From CAYSRC01 sp964446385 (GTDB lineage: Bacteria > Bacillota > Clostridia > Oscillospirales > Ruminococcaceae), in NCBI GenBank assembly GCA_964446385.1, contig CAYUOH010000007.1, positions 52,134-116,133 of the forward strand: DNA of 64,000 bases, written 5' to 3'. Numbering within the stretch: the first letter of the stretch is position 1; each line of letters starts with the position of its first letter. The notes beneath the pieces were generated by a model. The model was not told the origin of the DNA and made no database searches. It saw only the letters and a program-made list of their open reading frames with translations. The position numbers were made by a program, and so were the translations under genes. Below are positions 7,928 through 16,521 of the stretch, piece by piece.

Positions 7928-9435
7928 AATTTTTTAATACCTCCAATGAAATATCCGACCATAGCAAATACAGATAAAAACTCCAATCTTCCAAGATACA
8001 TTGCAATAATATAATAGATTTTCATTACTGAAGGCATAGACGGCAATGTGACTCCTATTGACAGACCGACATTGCCGGTTATGGATGCGGCTTCATATGC
8101 CGAGTCGGCAAATGAATATCCGTAGTATGTACCTAACGCCGTACCGATTGAAAAGGTAACCATATAACAAATAATTATAAGTGCGGAAGATTTTACAACT
8201 CCGTCCTCCAATACATAGTCTTTAATGTGATGATATTTATATATCTTAACATCTCTCTCTGAGGACAACAGCTTTTTTACATCTGATATTATACTTTTAA
8301 ATACAATACCGACTCTCAAACCTTTAAAGCCTCCGGCAGTAGAGCAGGCAGAACCGCCTATCAGCATTACGATTACCATAATCAGAATACCGAAATCTCC
8401 CCATTCCAGCGCAAATTGCCTTGCGTAGATATTACTGAAGCCGGTGGTAGTATGTGCCGACAGTACATTATAGACGACTCTTCTGAATACGGAAATTGAA
8501 TTCGGATAGATTTTAGATAAACCGATTACCGCAAACGCAGATGAAAGGAACGCGGTAATAGTAAAGCTCTGTGTTTCAATATTTTTATATATTTCTTTTT
8601 TCTTACCTTGCCATATCGCGTAATGAAGTCCAAAGTTTAAAGAACCGAGTATGAAAATAATCAATGTTATGATTTCATATGAAAAGCTGTGATAATACAT
8701 TATGTTTTGAGTGTTAGGCGCGAACCCTCCCGTACTCCATGAGGATTCAAACATAAAAAGCCCATGAAAGAAAGCGGAAGCCGGGTTTAATCCTATCCGC
8801 ATTCCGTCGATCCACAAAGCCAATGTACCCACAACAAGATAAACCAGACTGATTTTCCATATAATTCTTGCAGTACCTTTTACATTCGGAACAAGTCCGA
8901 TATCTTTTGCCTCACCCACATAAAGCTTGTATGCACCGCTGGTTTCCTTTACCAAAAAAGATAAAGCCAGAACGACCATTCCCTGACCGCCGACAAAAGT
9001 CAGTATGTGCCGCCACATATTCAAGCCCAGGGAAAGATGATCCAAATCCTGAGTCATAAAAACACCTGTTGTTGTAAAACCGCTCATAACATCAAAACAT
9101 GAATCAAGCAAACTGCTGTTATGACCGCTCAGTCTGTAAGGAATGGCACAAAGCACCATCAGAATAATCCACGAAAGAGCCGCGACTACAAAGCCGTGTT
9201 TCCACCCGACATAAGCCTTGTTTTTCTTCGTTTCTATGCCGATAATAATCAGCTTCAGTCCGATCGTCACTGTAACGGCCATACTGATTAAAAAATCAAG
9301 AGCCGGATTCCATTCGCATGACAGAAGTGACGTTGCCAGCGGTATTATCATCAGCAAGGCAATACCGATAATTATACAGCCTGTATAATAACATATTATT
9401 TTTGAGCTTGAAAAACTCGCTTTAGAATTAGTCAT
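7903..9435 (-). CDS. trkH: TrkH-family potassium uptake channel subunit
   Basis: A 510-residue TrkH/KtrB-type membrane protein with four repeated M1-P-M2 units. Selectivity-filter-like turns are visible as TTGVFMTQ, STGGFAPN, TTGFSN and TGNVGLS, with the expected first glycine. This subunit forms the potassium path and is gated by cytosolic RCK rings, here probably the two TrkA-like proteins encoded upstream in the same operon. Start ATG at 9435 follows GAGG seven bases upstream, directly after the stop of a small membrane ORF. Confidence 0.93.
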   Translation of the reverse strand: MTNSKASFSSSKIICYYTGCIIIGIALLMIIPLATSLLSCEWNPALDFLISMAVTVTIGLKLIIIGIETKKNKAYVGWKHGFVVAALSWIILMVLCAIPYRLSGHNSSLLDSCFDVMSGFTTTGVFMTQDLDHLSLGLNMWRHILTFVGGQGMVVLALSFLVKETSGAYKLYVGEAKDIGLVPNVKGTARIIWKISLVYLVVGTLALWIDGMRIGLNPASAFFHGLFMFESSWSTGGFAPNTQNIMYYHSFSYEIITLIIFILGSLNFGLHYAIWQGKKKEIYKNIETQSFTITAFLSSAFAVIGLSKIYPNSISVFRRVVYNVLSAHTTTGFSNIYARQFALEWGDFGILIMVIVMLIGGSACSTAGGFKGLRVGIVFKSIISDVKKLLSSERDVKIYKYHHIKDYVLEDGVVKSSALIIICYMVTFSIGTALGTYYGYSFADSAYEAASITGNVGLSIGVTLPSMPSVMKIYYIIAMYLGRLEFLSVFAMVGYFIGGIKKLCVKNRKS

Positions 9436-9444
9436 TGGCCTACC

Positions 9445-9543
9445 TCATAAAAATACTGCTATTAAGTAAAGGACAGCAACAAATACAGAGGCGGCGGCCA
9501 GTTCAAAAATCAATCCGATACTTTCATTCTTATATTCTCGCAT
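9445..9543 (-). CDS. 32-residue membrane peptide of the Trk operon
   Basis: A short frame, ATG at 9543 to TGA at 9445, begins inside the 3' end of the trkA gene in another frame and ends ten bases before trkH. GGGAG lies eight bases upstream, a well placed ribosome binding site. The peptide starts MREYKNES and then forms one hydrophobic helix (GLIFELAAASVFVAVLYLI) with a short AVFL tail. It has the size and location expected of a single-pass accessory peptide, like KdpF in the Kdp pump, but I do not recognise the sequence. Tight packing on both sides argues for a real gene. Confidence 0.6.
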   Translation of the reverse strand: MREYKNESIGLIFELAAASVFVAVLYLIAVFL

Positions 9544-10210
9544 TTTTCATACTCCCGTTTTTATTTTGCTTTTTTAATTCAAGCAGCCCCGAGTTATTTG
9601 TTAACACAAGAATATTGTCGTTTTCAATAATTCGCGTGTTGCCTCTCGGATAAATTGCCTTTTCGTCGCGCATAATAGTGGTAACGACACATTCGTCAGG
9701 CAACTCAAGGTCTTTTATAAAGCTGTCGTTCCATATACTTTCTTTATCGATTTTTATCTCAACAAGTATCATTGCGCCGCGTTCAAAAGTCTGAACAGTT
9801 TTAAAATTATCCTTATCAAACTCGTACTCAATGAGATTGGCAATAACGGCTGTGCTGCATACGGTTTTGTCAACACCCAACGCCTTGAACAGTGACATGT
9901 TTTTGGGATTGTTGATTCTGGCTATTGTTTTGGGTATATTGAAAGTGCTTTTGGCAATTTTACAAATCACTAAATTTTCTTCATCCGCGCCTGTCACAGC
10001 CGCCACAACTTCAGCCTCGTTTATACCGGCATCCTTAAGAACATCGATATCTGAACCGTCCCCGCATATTATGTCTGCATCTATGTCCTCTGCAATTGAC
10101 TCACAAAGTTGTTTGTCTTTCTCGATCAAAACCACGTTATAATTATTTTCTTTTAAGGTTTTCAGAAGATAATATCCTATTTTACCGCCGCCGATAATAA
10201 TTGATTTCAT
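9530..10210 (-). CDS. TrkA-type RCK protein (second in operon)
   Basis: A 226-residue RCK protein: TrkA-N Rossmann domain with nucleotide loop IIIGGGKIG (residues 4-12), the acidic IEKD end of strand 2, and CGDGSD, followed by a TrkA-C ligand-binding domain from about residue 140. It would form a cytosolic ring on TrkH and gate it in response to nucleotides or cyclic di-AMP. It differs clearly in sequence from the neighbouring RCK protein, so the pair may form a mixed ring or serve different ligands. Confidence 0.9.
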   Translation of the reverse strand: MKSIIIGGGKIGYYLLKTLKENNYNVVLIEKDKQLCESIAEDIDADIICGDGSDIDVLKDAGINEAEVVAAVTGADEENLVICKIAKSTFNIPKTIARINNPKNMSLFKALGVDKTVCSTAVIANLIEYEFDKDNFKTVQTFERGAMILVEIKIDKESIWNDSFIKDLELPDECVVTTIMRDEKAIYPRGNTRIIENDNILVLTNNSGLLELKKQNKNGSMKNARI

Positions 10211-10225
10211 TTATGTAAGGCTCCT

Positions 10226-10861
10226 TTAAAGCGCAGAAATTAACCGTTCTAAATTTTTCTTGCCGATCGTTAAAATAATTCTTTCACCGGGTTTTAGAAA
10301 TTCATCTTTTAAAGGAAATATTAAATCTTCTTCTCTTAAAATTGCAGAAATTATGCAGGTGTATTTTTCTTCCAATTCTTTGACAGTTAACCGCTTATCT
10401 TTGCTGATAAGAACTTCAACGACCTCATAATCTTTGTTAATAACCGTGATTGTCTCTGTTTTGTTCACAGCTAATTCTGTTTTCAGAATATCTACTCCCA
10501 ATTGTATGGGGCTTATAGATTTTATACCGAAATCTTCATATATATACTGCCTGTTAGAATTTACAATTCTTGCAATGATCTGTGGCACTTTGTATATTTC
10601 TTTCGCAATGAGCGAAACGGTTATATTGATGTTCTCATCCGGAGTCACGGCAAGAACTGCGTCCGTTTCCTGAATACCTGCTTCTTTCAGGATTTCATCA
10701 TCATATTCGATGCCTTTTATTTTCACCCCGTTAAATCCGATTCCGAGAACATTCAGTCTTTCATTATCACTGTCAATAACCGAAACATTGTGACCGGTAT
10801 CTGAAAGCTCATTCGCCAGAGTGCTGCCGAATCTTCCGCAGCCGATAATAATGATATTCAT
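10226..10861 (-). CDS. TrkA-type RCK protein (first in operon)
   Basis: A 211-residue RCK protein with Rossmann loop IIIIGCGRFGS (residues 3-13), acidic VIDSD at the end of strand 2, and a TrkA-C domain from about residue 130 (VVEVLISKDKRLTVKELEEKY). The GCGRFG loop is the form usual in active KtrA/TrkA proteins. Fifteen bases separate it from the second trkA-like gene. It is expected to control the TrkH channel encoded downstream. Confidence 0.9.
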   Translation of the reverse strand: MNIIIIGCGRFGSTLANELSDTGHNVSVIDSDNERLNVLGIGFNGVKIKGIEYDDEILKEAGIQETDAVLAVTPDENINITVSLIAKEIYKVPQIIARIVNSNRQYIYEDFGIKSISPIQLGVDILKTELAVNKTETITVINKDYEVVEVLISKDKRLTVKELEEKYTCIISAILREEDLIFPLKDEFLKPGERIILTIGKKNLERLISAL

Positions 10862-10878
10862 ATATATCTCCGTCCAAA

Positions 10879-11304
10879 CTATTTTTTCTTAAAAAAGCTA
10901 TTGGTTTTATCCCTTTTAACAACGTGGCCGATCCCTTTTTCATCATATTCGATCTTATACAGTGCCTTTTCCTGCTCTTGGGGGCAATCCTCCTCAACAT
11001 AGGCAGCTTTACGGTTATTGCAAAAAATGTCGCCATACTGTTCCAGGTTATACCTTGACGGAATATAGGTCGGGTCAAGAGCCCATGCAGCGCGAAAATG
11101 TTTCATGGCTGACAAATGATCGTCATTATTTTCCAATTGAATTCCCATTAAATTTTGCGGTTCCGGAGCGTGAGGATATTTCGCCATAGCTTGCCTTATC
11201 AGTTCCTCGCTTTCGTCTAACTTTCTCTTGCCGATTAATTCCTTAACACTATTGCATAATGTGATTAATTCAGTGTTGTCATTAACAATATTATCTTTCC
11301 TCAT
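10879..11304 (-). CDS. Tetratricopeptide-like protein of the Trk operon
   Basis: A 141-residue soluble protein with TPR-like helices. The segment KLDESEELIRQAMAKYPHAP, the following PQNLMGIQLENNDDHLSAMKHF and RAAWALDPTYIPSRYNLEQY form about two to three repeats. A basic tail (KRDKTNSFFKKK) ends the protein. It is the first gene after the trk promoter and lies 17 bases before the first trkA-like gene, so it is probably a scaffold or regulator of the uptake system. I do not recognise a named family beyond TPR. Confidence 0.75.
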   Translation of the reverse strand: MRKDNIVNDNTELITLCNSVKELIGKRKLDESEELIRQAMAKYPHAPEPQNLMGIQLENNDDHLSAMKHFRAAWALDPTYIPSRYNLEQYGDIFCNNRKAAYVEEDCPQEQEKALYKIEYDEKGIGHVVKRDKTNSFFKKK

Positions 11305-11345
11305 TTTTTAATTACCTTCTTTATGTATGATTTGACTGCCTTTGT

Positions 11346-11410
11346 ATTCTAGCTGTTTTATTGTGAGATAGGTGTGAGAGTGAGGGAATGTGTGTGAGAA
11401 TTCTGTGAGA
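11346..11410 (-). promoter_or_regulatory. Trk operon promoter with four-copy direct-repeat operator
   Basis: On the plus strand the heptamer TGTGAGA occurs at 11362, 11373, 11393 and 11404, giving spacings of 11, 20 and 11 bp. On the minus strand these read TCTCACA and lie just upstream of a -10-like TAGAAT (11351-11346). No good -35 is present; the proximal repeat occupies that place. OmpR/KdpE-family regulators bind direct repeats with about 11-bp period at activated promoters lacking a -35, so this is a likely binding site for the KdpE-like regulator encoded next door. Confidence 0.6.
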
Positions 11411-11437
11411 GAAATTACTGTAAGATCAAAAACAAAA

Positions 11438-11473
11438 CATAAAAAAACCGCTTTGACAACTCAAAGCGGTTTT
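11438..11473 (-). terminator. Intrinsic terminator of the kdpDE-like operon
   Basis: A perfect 13-bp stem (AAAACCGCTTTGA / TCAAAGCGGTTTT, arms 11444-11456 and 11461-11473) with a four-base loop, followed on the minus strand by TTTTTTTAT. It lies 15 bases after the response-regulator stop, so kdpDE and the trk genes are separate transcripts. Confidence 0.93.
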
Positions 11474-11488
11474 ATCTTCAATATAATT

Positions 11489-12187
11489 CTACTCATTCAT
11501 AAGTCTGTATCCTACGCCGATTTCCGTCATAATGTATCGGGGTTTTGCAGGGTCATTTTCAATTTTGCGTCGAAGCCCTGCCATTAAAGCTCTGAGAGCC
11601 TGGGTATCGTTTCCATAGCCGACACCCCATATTTCCTTTATGATATAGCTCGTCGTAAGAACTTTTCCCGCATTTTTAAACAAAATGGAAAGTAAACTGT
11701 ATTCCATCGGCGTCGTGTGAATTTCATTTTCGTCGAGATAAACCAGATGTTTTTCATAATCAATTTTCAAATCTCCGATTTTGGCGCTGGTCGTCTGTTT
11801 ATTGCCGCCCTGCTTATACAGATGGCGCAACGCCACGCGAATACGGGCAAGAAGTTCAGTAGCTGAAAACGGCTTTGTCAAATAATCATCAGCGCCTATA
11901 TCAAGCGCATTAGCTTTTTCTTTGTCCTGATCTCTTGCCGAAACAACGATAATCGGCATCTCAGACCATTCTCTGACTTTTTTTATTACTTCGGTACCGT
12001 CAAAATCCGGAAGTCCGAGATCAAGCAGCATTAAATCTATTTGTTCTGAAACAAGAGTGCTTAACGCGCCTTGCGCGGTGTTAGCTGTTATATATTTAAA
12101 TCCTTCCGACTGAAGGGAATAGCAAATGAAGTTTCTGATTTGCGTGTCATCTTCGACAACAAGAATACATTCCCCTAAATTACTCAT
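11489..12187 (-). CDS. KdpE-like response regulator
   Basis: A 232-residue OmpR-family regulator: receiver domain with acidic pair D13/D14, phospho-acceptor D56 (LLDLGLPD) and K at FLTKPFSA, then a winged-helix DNA-binding domain from about residue 135 (EYSLLSILFKNAGKVLTTSYIIKEI in part, GLRRKIENDP, IGVGYRL). Closest recognisable type is KdpE. It overlaps its kinase gene by ATGA. No kdpFABC is in the window, so the likely target is the divergently spaced but same-strand trk operon downstream. Confidence 0.9.
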   Translation of the reverse strand: MSNLGECILVVEDDTQIRNFICYSLQSEGFKYITANTAQGALSTLVSEQIDLMLLDLGLPDFDGTEVIKKVREWSEMPIIVVSARDQDKEKANALDIGADDYLTKPFSATELLARIRVALRHLYKQGGNKQTTSAKIGDLKIDYEKHLVYLDENEIHTTPMEYSLLSILFKNAGKVLTTSYIIKEIWGVGYGNDTQALRALMAGLRRKIENDPAKPRYIMTEIGVGYRLMNE

Positions 12188-13710
12188 TTTGATTCCACCT
12201 CCATCGGCAGTGTGAAAATAAATTCAGCGCCCGAGCCATCCTTGCGGTTTTGTGCCGATATATTTCCGCCGTGCGCTTTAACGATAGCATCACATATCGG
12301 AAGACCCAAACCAACGCCATGCTGCGCATCCGCGTGTTTTATATGTGTTGTATAGAACATTTTAAAAATATTCGGTAAATCTTCCGCTGAAATTCCCACT
12401 CCTCTGTCTGCAACAGAAAATACCGTGAAATTTGCATTCTCATTATGAACAACAGTAACGCTGATCTCATTGCCCGGAAGCGTATGCTTTATCGCATTAT
12501 CGAGCAAATTTATAAGCACCTGTTCTATCAGTTTTGCATCCATTGGAACAAGGAGAAGTTCATTTGGTATGTTTATTGTTATTTCATATTCCGGCGACCG
12601 CTGTGTAATATGGGATACGGCACCGCCGACGACTTCTTCAACAGCTTCAAGCTGTTTATTCAACGGAAGTTTTCCATCCTGCAAACGGGTCAGACTTAAG
12701 ATATTTTCAACCAGTGAATGAAGCCAATCAGCGTCTTCGTTGATTTGTTTTGCCAATTCGTAACGCGGATCACTTTGTTTTGACATATCCATCAACATCT
12801 CGGAAGTACCCATTATACCGGAAAGCGGTGTGCGCAGATCATGAGAAATTGCACGCAGCAGATTGCCGCGATACCGTTCCTGCACCGTCTCTTCCTTGTA
12901 TTTTATACGTTGCTGCGTTGATAAAAATCTATCCATCGCAAGAGCTGTACTTTCGATCATAGCATGCAGCAGACGTGTTTTTGATTCTGACATCTCAACC
13001 GCACTGCTGATAGGAATGCGAATAATACCAAGAATACTGTCTCTGCCGTAAATAAACCAATTATAAAATTCCGAGTCGATGTAATATCCTATTGGCGAGC
13101 CTTCGGTTCTGTTCTTTATTTCTTCAATATTTTCGGTCTCACGGCTAAGCTGCTTTTCGAGTGATACCTGTTGAACGAAGGCCTTTTCCGGCATTTCATT
13201 TTCGTCAAAACAAAGGCAGGCAGCGTTACAGTTGATGACCTCGCTGATAGTCTTTGTTGAAATGTCTGCAATTTCCTGCATGTCAGAAGCATCTGTCAGG
13301 TGGTTCGTCAGCATATATAGGGCTTTTGTCTCAGATTCTTTTTCCTGAGCTTCAGTGGCGCTTTCCTTGACATGGGAGGTCAAAGTGCTTGTTACAAGCG
13401 CAGTTATCATCATTATCCCAAAGGTAACAAAATAACTTGGGTTATTAACGGCAAGGGTATAATAGGGCTTGGTGAAGAAAAAGTTGTATACAAAAATAGA
13501 TAGCACAGAAGCAAATATCCCGTATATGTAACCATGTGATAATCTGGCTGTAAGCAATACTCCAAGAAGATACGCCATTACAATTGTTGTTTCAGGGAAT
13601 GCTATCAATTTGAAGATATAACTTATCACTGTTGCCAGATATAAAAAGATCAACATTTTAAAAATATCACTTGCTCCGGCAAATATTCTGTTATTTTTCA
13701 GATTAATCAT
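12184..13710 (-). CDS. KdpD-like sensor histidine kinase lacking the N-terminal KdpD domain
   Basis: A 508-residue kinase. Four transmembrane helices in the first 110 residues match the DUF4118 membrane module of KdpD (YNFFFTKPYYTL is characteristic). A GAF-like region follows (about 130-270), then HisKA with the phospho-histidine in AISHDLRTPLSG, and HATPase motifs LLDNAIKH, DRGVGI and GVGLGLPI. The large KdpD/Usp N-terminal domain of enterobacterial KdpD (about 400 residues) is absent, as in some short Gram-positive versions. It probably senses potassium or turgor and drives the adjacent regulator. Confidence 0.9.
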   Translation of the reverse strand: MINLKNNRIFAGASDIFKMLIFLYLATVISYIFKLIAFPETTIVMAYLLGVLLTARLSHGYIYGIFASVLSIFVYNFFFTKPYYTLAVNNPSYFVTFGIMMITALVTSTLTSHVKESATEAQEKESETKALYMLTNHLTDASDMQEIADISTKTISEVINCNAACLCFDENEMPEKAFVQQVSLEKQLSRETENIEEIKNRTEGSPIGYYIDSEFYNWFIYGRDSILGIIRIPISSAVEMSESKTRLLHAMIESTALAMDRFLSTQQRIKYKEETVQERYRGNLLRAISHDLRTPLSGIMGTSEMLMDMSKQSDPRYELAKQINEDADWLHSLVENILSLTRLQDGKLPLNKQLEAVEEVVGGAVSHITQRSPEYEITINIPNELLLVPMDAKLIEQVLINLLDNAIKHTLPGNEISVTVVHNENANFTVFSVADRGVGISAEDLPNIFKMFYTTHIKHADAQHGVGLGLPICDAIVKAHGGNISAQNRKDGSGAEFIFTLPMEVESK

Positions 13711-13847
13711 AATTCAGTTATTACTTCTTTATAGTAAGACAGTTCATATTATTTAGAAACCTCTAATGTTTTATACAGAATATTTCAATATCACGAAATA
13801 TGCAAGTGGCTGCATGATTTTTATATTATTAATTATAATAAACAACA

Positions 13848-13888
13848 AATCCGAACCCTTCGCCAATGTTGACGATGCGGTTCGGATT
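13848..13888 (-). terminator. Terminator after the HAD phosphatase gene
   Basis: A 10-bp stem (AATCCGAACC at 13848-13857 with GGTTCGGATT at 13879-13888) encloses a 21-base loop, followed on the minus strand by TTGTTGTTTATT. The T-run is interrupted, so efficiency is uncertain. It lies 25 bases after the stop at 13913. The 13711-13847 stretch holds only the unassigned kdpD-like promoter. Confidence 0.65.
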
Positions 13889-13912
13889 ATATTTAGCAGA
13901 TGATTTCTGTTA

Positions 13913-14695
13913 TTACGATTTTTTTGGCGGAATGTCACCGACACCGTCAAGAACGAGTCGCGGGCGATACGGAAATTTATCTATCTCTTCTCTGGCCGTC
14001 ACGCCTGAGAGCACCAGCACTGTATCAAGACCGGACTCGATGCCGGCCACGATATCCGTATCCATACGGTCGCCGATCATCACGGCATCTTCAGAGTGGA
14101 CGTCGAGGATCTTCAGCCCGGTGCGCATCATCAGCGGATTAGGCTTGCCGATAAAATAGGCAGACTTGCCGGTTGCTTTCTCTATCGGTGAGATCATTGC
14201 GCGGCATGCCGGTGCGATCCCGCCATCGGACGGCCCGGTCAGATCGCTGTTCGTACCGATCAGCTTTGCTCCGTTCAACACAAGCCTCACTGCCTTTTTC
14301 ACGCTTTCGTAGTTGAGGCTGCTGCCTTCTCCGACGATCACGTAATCCGGGTCAACATTGTTCATGGTGATGCCTGCGTCGTGCAGTGCCATTATGAGAC
14401 CTGCATCGCCGATCACATAGGCGCTTCCGCCGGGGCACTGTTTGCTGATGAACTTTGCCGTTGCCAGCGCACTGGTGTAAAAATGACTCTCATCCACATC
14501 CAGACCCATGCGGGCCAGCTTCTGCTGTAGCTCCTTCGGCGAGCGTTCCGATGAATTCGTCAGGAAAAGGAAGTGCTTCTGTTCCTGATAAAGCCAGTCA
14601 ACGAACTCCTTAACACCGGGTAAAAGACGGTTCCCATGATAGATGACACCGTCCATATCGCAGATGAAGCCCTTCTTGCTTCTTAATTGATCCAT
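13913..14695 (-). CDS. NagD-like HAD-superfamily sugar-phosphatase
   Basis: A 260-residue HAD phosphatase of the NagD/AraL (class IIA) group. Motif I is CDMDGVIYHG with the nucleophile Asp followed two residues later by the acid/base Asp; motif II is LTNSSE; motif III lies in IGKPNPLMM; motif IV is MIGDRMDTDI. The cap segment YVIGDAGLIMALHDAG fits class IIA. Such enzymes remove phosphate from sugar phosphates or nucleotides in the cytosol; substrate is not predictable. Its promoter and first eight codons are duplicated upstream of the ABC-F gene. Confidence 0.9.
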   Translation of the reverse strand: MDQLRSKKGFICDMDGVIYHGNRLLPGVKEFVDWLYQEQKHFLFLTNSSERSPKELQQKLARMGLDVDESHFYTSALATAKFISKQCPGGSAYVIGDAGLIMALHDAGITMNNVDPDYVIVGEGSSLNYESVKKAVRLVLNGAKLIGTNSDLTGPSDGGIAPACRAMISPIEKATGKSAYFIGKPNPLMMRTGLKILDVHSEDAVMIGDRMDTDIVAGIESGLDTVLVLSGVTAREEIDKFPYRPRLVLDGVGDIPPKKS

Positions 14696-14768
14696 TTTAT
14701 TCCACCTTTATTCTTTACTCTCATAAGAATAATACCAAAATGTTAACCAGTAATCAACATAATGTATT
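14672..14768. repeat. Direct repeat copy A (HAD promoter and first codons)
   Basis: 97 bp nearly identical to 16754-16850 in the same orientation; I count about five mismatches up to the ragged end. Copy A covers the first eight codons of the HAD gene, its AAAGGTGG ribosome binding site and its promoter (minus strand TTGATT at 14757-14752, 17 bp, TATTAT at 14734-14729). The two copies bracket the ABC-F gene and its leader. Confidence 0.9.
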
Positions 14769-14794
14769 GGTGGGAATTATGCTCACAGTACGAA

Positions 14795-16282
14795 TTATAG
14801 GATTACAGCTTTAGTAGCAATGTTTTCGCAAAATGCCCTGTCGTGTTCTACGAATAAAATTGTCGGTTTGTATTTCAACAGCAGGTTTTCAATTTGCATT
14901 CTGGATATTACATCAATGAAATTCAGCGGTTCATCCCAAATCATTAAATGTGATTTTTCGCACAGGCTTTTTGCAATCAAAACCTTTTTCTTTTGTCCGC
15001 TGCTGAAACTACTGATATCTTTCTCAAATTGAACTCTCTGAAAATCTAATTTTCTAAGAATTGCTTTAAAAAGGCTTTCATCAATATCATGCTCTGATGC
15101 AAAATCAGATAAATCACCTTTGAGGTTTGATGTATCCTGTGAGACATACGATATTTGCAGCCCTGAACTTATTTTCAATTCGCCGGTATGCGGAATATCC
15201 ATGCCGCAAATAAGTTTAACTATACTTGACTTTCCGCTGCCATTCTTGCCCGAAATCGAAACACGGTCCCCTTTTTCTATAACAAAAGATACGTTATCAC
15301 AAACTGTATTTTCACCGTATTTTATGGCAACCGCATCAAGAGAAACCAGTTGTAATGTGTGAAATGATAATTGAGAGAGTTTTAGGTCTTCAGCTGTTTC
15401 AAGATTTTTCAGAAGTTTTGACTTTTCTTCGATAGCGTTTTCCTGACGTTGTTCAAGTACTTTGGAACGCTTCATTGCTTTTTTTGATTTTGCGCCTTCA
15501 TAAGCTCGCCTATTTAAACTCTTTTCTGTTTTTGTCGGATCAAAGCCGATTTTACGGCTTTCAGCTTTATTTGACCACTGTGCTTTTTCCCTTGCAGTTT
15601 CCCGAAGCCGCTTAACTTCTTTTTTAAGTTTTTCGTTTTCTGCAAGTTCAAAATTATCCCTGCGTTCTTTGTTGATAAACCATGATGAAAAGTTCCCGCG
15701 TTCAATTTCGATGTTACTTTTGTTTATTGAGAGTATGTGATCAACACAATCATCTAAAAAGCGGCGGTCATGAGATACCAAAATAAACCCTGACTTGCTT
15801 TTTAAATATTCGCTCACTATTTTCCTTCCTACAATATCAAGATGATTTGTAGGTTCGTCGATAAGCAGAAAGCTGTTTTCTTTTAAGAATAAAGCTGCAA
15901 GCATTACTTTTGTCTGTTCCCCGTTTGAAAGTGTTTCAAAGGGACGGTAAATGATATCTTCCGATACCTGCAAAAGATTAAGTTCTCTTATAAGTTCCCA
16001 GTTTTGATAATCAGAGCAAACGCTGTTTACTACATCAACAGTGTTTAAGCCTTTATTAACGATTTCAAACGGGAAATATTCAAACCGGACGGAAGCAGAG
16101 ATGTTTCCGATGTATTCGTGTTTACCAAGTAAAAGATTGAGAAAGGTAGTTTTGCCTCTGCCGTTTCTACCTATGAACCCAAGCTTCCAATTCGTGTCTA
16201 TTTGAAAACTGACATTTTTAAATATGTTATCATAGCTGCCCGGATAGCTGAAAGTTAGGTTGCTGATATTAATTAATGACAA
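14795..16282 (-). CDS. Lsa-like ABC-F ribosomal protection protein
   Basis: ABC-F ATPase with two nucleotide-binding domains and no membrane segments. NBD1: Walker A GRNGRGKTT, signature LSNGEQTK, Walker B LLIDEPTNHLD. A charged inter-domain linker with helices follows (about residues 200-300), then NBD2: GKNGSGKSS, FSSGQKKK, Walker B LMIWDEPLNFID. The opening SLINISNLTFSYPGSYDNIF matches the Lsa/CplR group, which dislodges lincosamides, streptogramin A and pleuromutilins from the ribosome. I use the TTG at 16282 (495 residues), eight bases after GGAGG; the upstream in-frame ATG would run through the attenuator hairpin. Confidence 0.88.
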   Translation of the reverse strand: MSLINISNLTFSYPGSYDNIFKNVSFQIDTNWKLGFIGRNGRGKTTFLNLLLGKHEYIGNISASVRFEYFPFEIVNKGLNTVDVVNSVCSDYQNWELIRELNLLQVSEDIIYRPFETLSNGEQTKVMLAALFLKENSFLLIDEPTNHLDIVGRKIVSEYLKSKSGFILVSHDRRFLDDCVDHILSINKSNIEIERGNFSSWFINKERRDNFELAENEKLKKEVKRLRETAREKAQWSNKAESRKIGFDPTKTEKSLNRRAYEGAKSKKAMKRSKVLEQRQENAIEEKSKLLKNLETAEDLKLSQLSFHTLQLVSLDAVAIKYGENTVCDNVSFVIEKGDRVSISGKNGSGKSSIVKLICGMDIPHTGELKISSGLQISYVSQDTSNLKGDLSDFASEHDIDESLFKAILRKLDFQRVQFEKDISSFSSGQKKKVLIAKSLCEKSHLMIWDEPLNFIDVISRMQIENLLLKYKPTILFVEHDRAFCENIATKAVIL

Positions 16283-16307
16283 AGTTTTGTCCTCCTGCAA
16301 AATAAAG

Positions 16308-16339
16308 GTGGTTGCAAGAAAGTCGATTCTTGCAACCAC
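16308..16339 (-). terminator. Attenuator hairpin before the ABC-F gene
   Basis: A perfect 13-bp stem (GTGGTTGCAAGAA at 16308-16320 with TTCTTGCAACCAC at 16327-16339) and a six-base loop lie 25 bases upstream of the TTG start. On the minus strand CTTTATTTT follows, so it can act as a transcription terminator. The GCAAGAA arm is also complementary to TTCTTGC inside the leader peptide reading frame 130 nt upstream, which gives an obvious antitermination route. Confidence 0.75.
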
Positions 16340-16470
16340 TACACAGTAAACAAATCTTATCAAAACATAAGAATGCTAACTACAGTAAGAGTTCAAAAAT
16401 GCAAACCTTCTTGCACAGGCGCAACAAAACCACGGCATCCGCCGTTTAATAGCTTTATTACACCCAAATA

Positions 16471-16491
16471 TTAGCAAGAAGTATTGCGCAT
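16471..16491 (-). CDS. Short leader peptide of the ABC-F gene
   Basis: ATG at 16491 begins a six-residue frame, MRNTSC, ending in TAA. GGAG lies eight bases upstream, an ideal ribosome binding site. The TTCTTGC covering its last sense codons can pair with GCAAGAA in the downstream attenuator. Short leader peptides that stall drug-bound ribosomes control many ABC-F and methyltransferase resistance genes; the assignment here rests on position, ribosome binding site and complementarity. Confidence 0.55.
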   Translation of the reverse strand: MRNTSC

Positions 16492-16521
16492 TTTTTCAAC
16501 TCCAATCATAACATTTTTTCC

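Noticed and set aside
11362..11410. TGTGAGA repeats as CRP sites
   Set aside because: CRP sites are inverted TGTGA/TCACA palindromes; here all copies point the same way with 11-bp period, which fits OmpR-family regulators better.
16283..16363. ABC-F start at the upstream ATG
   Set aside because: The extra 27 codons run through the attenuator hairpin and have no family counterpart; GGAGG is correctly placed for the TTG at 16282.
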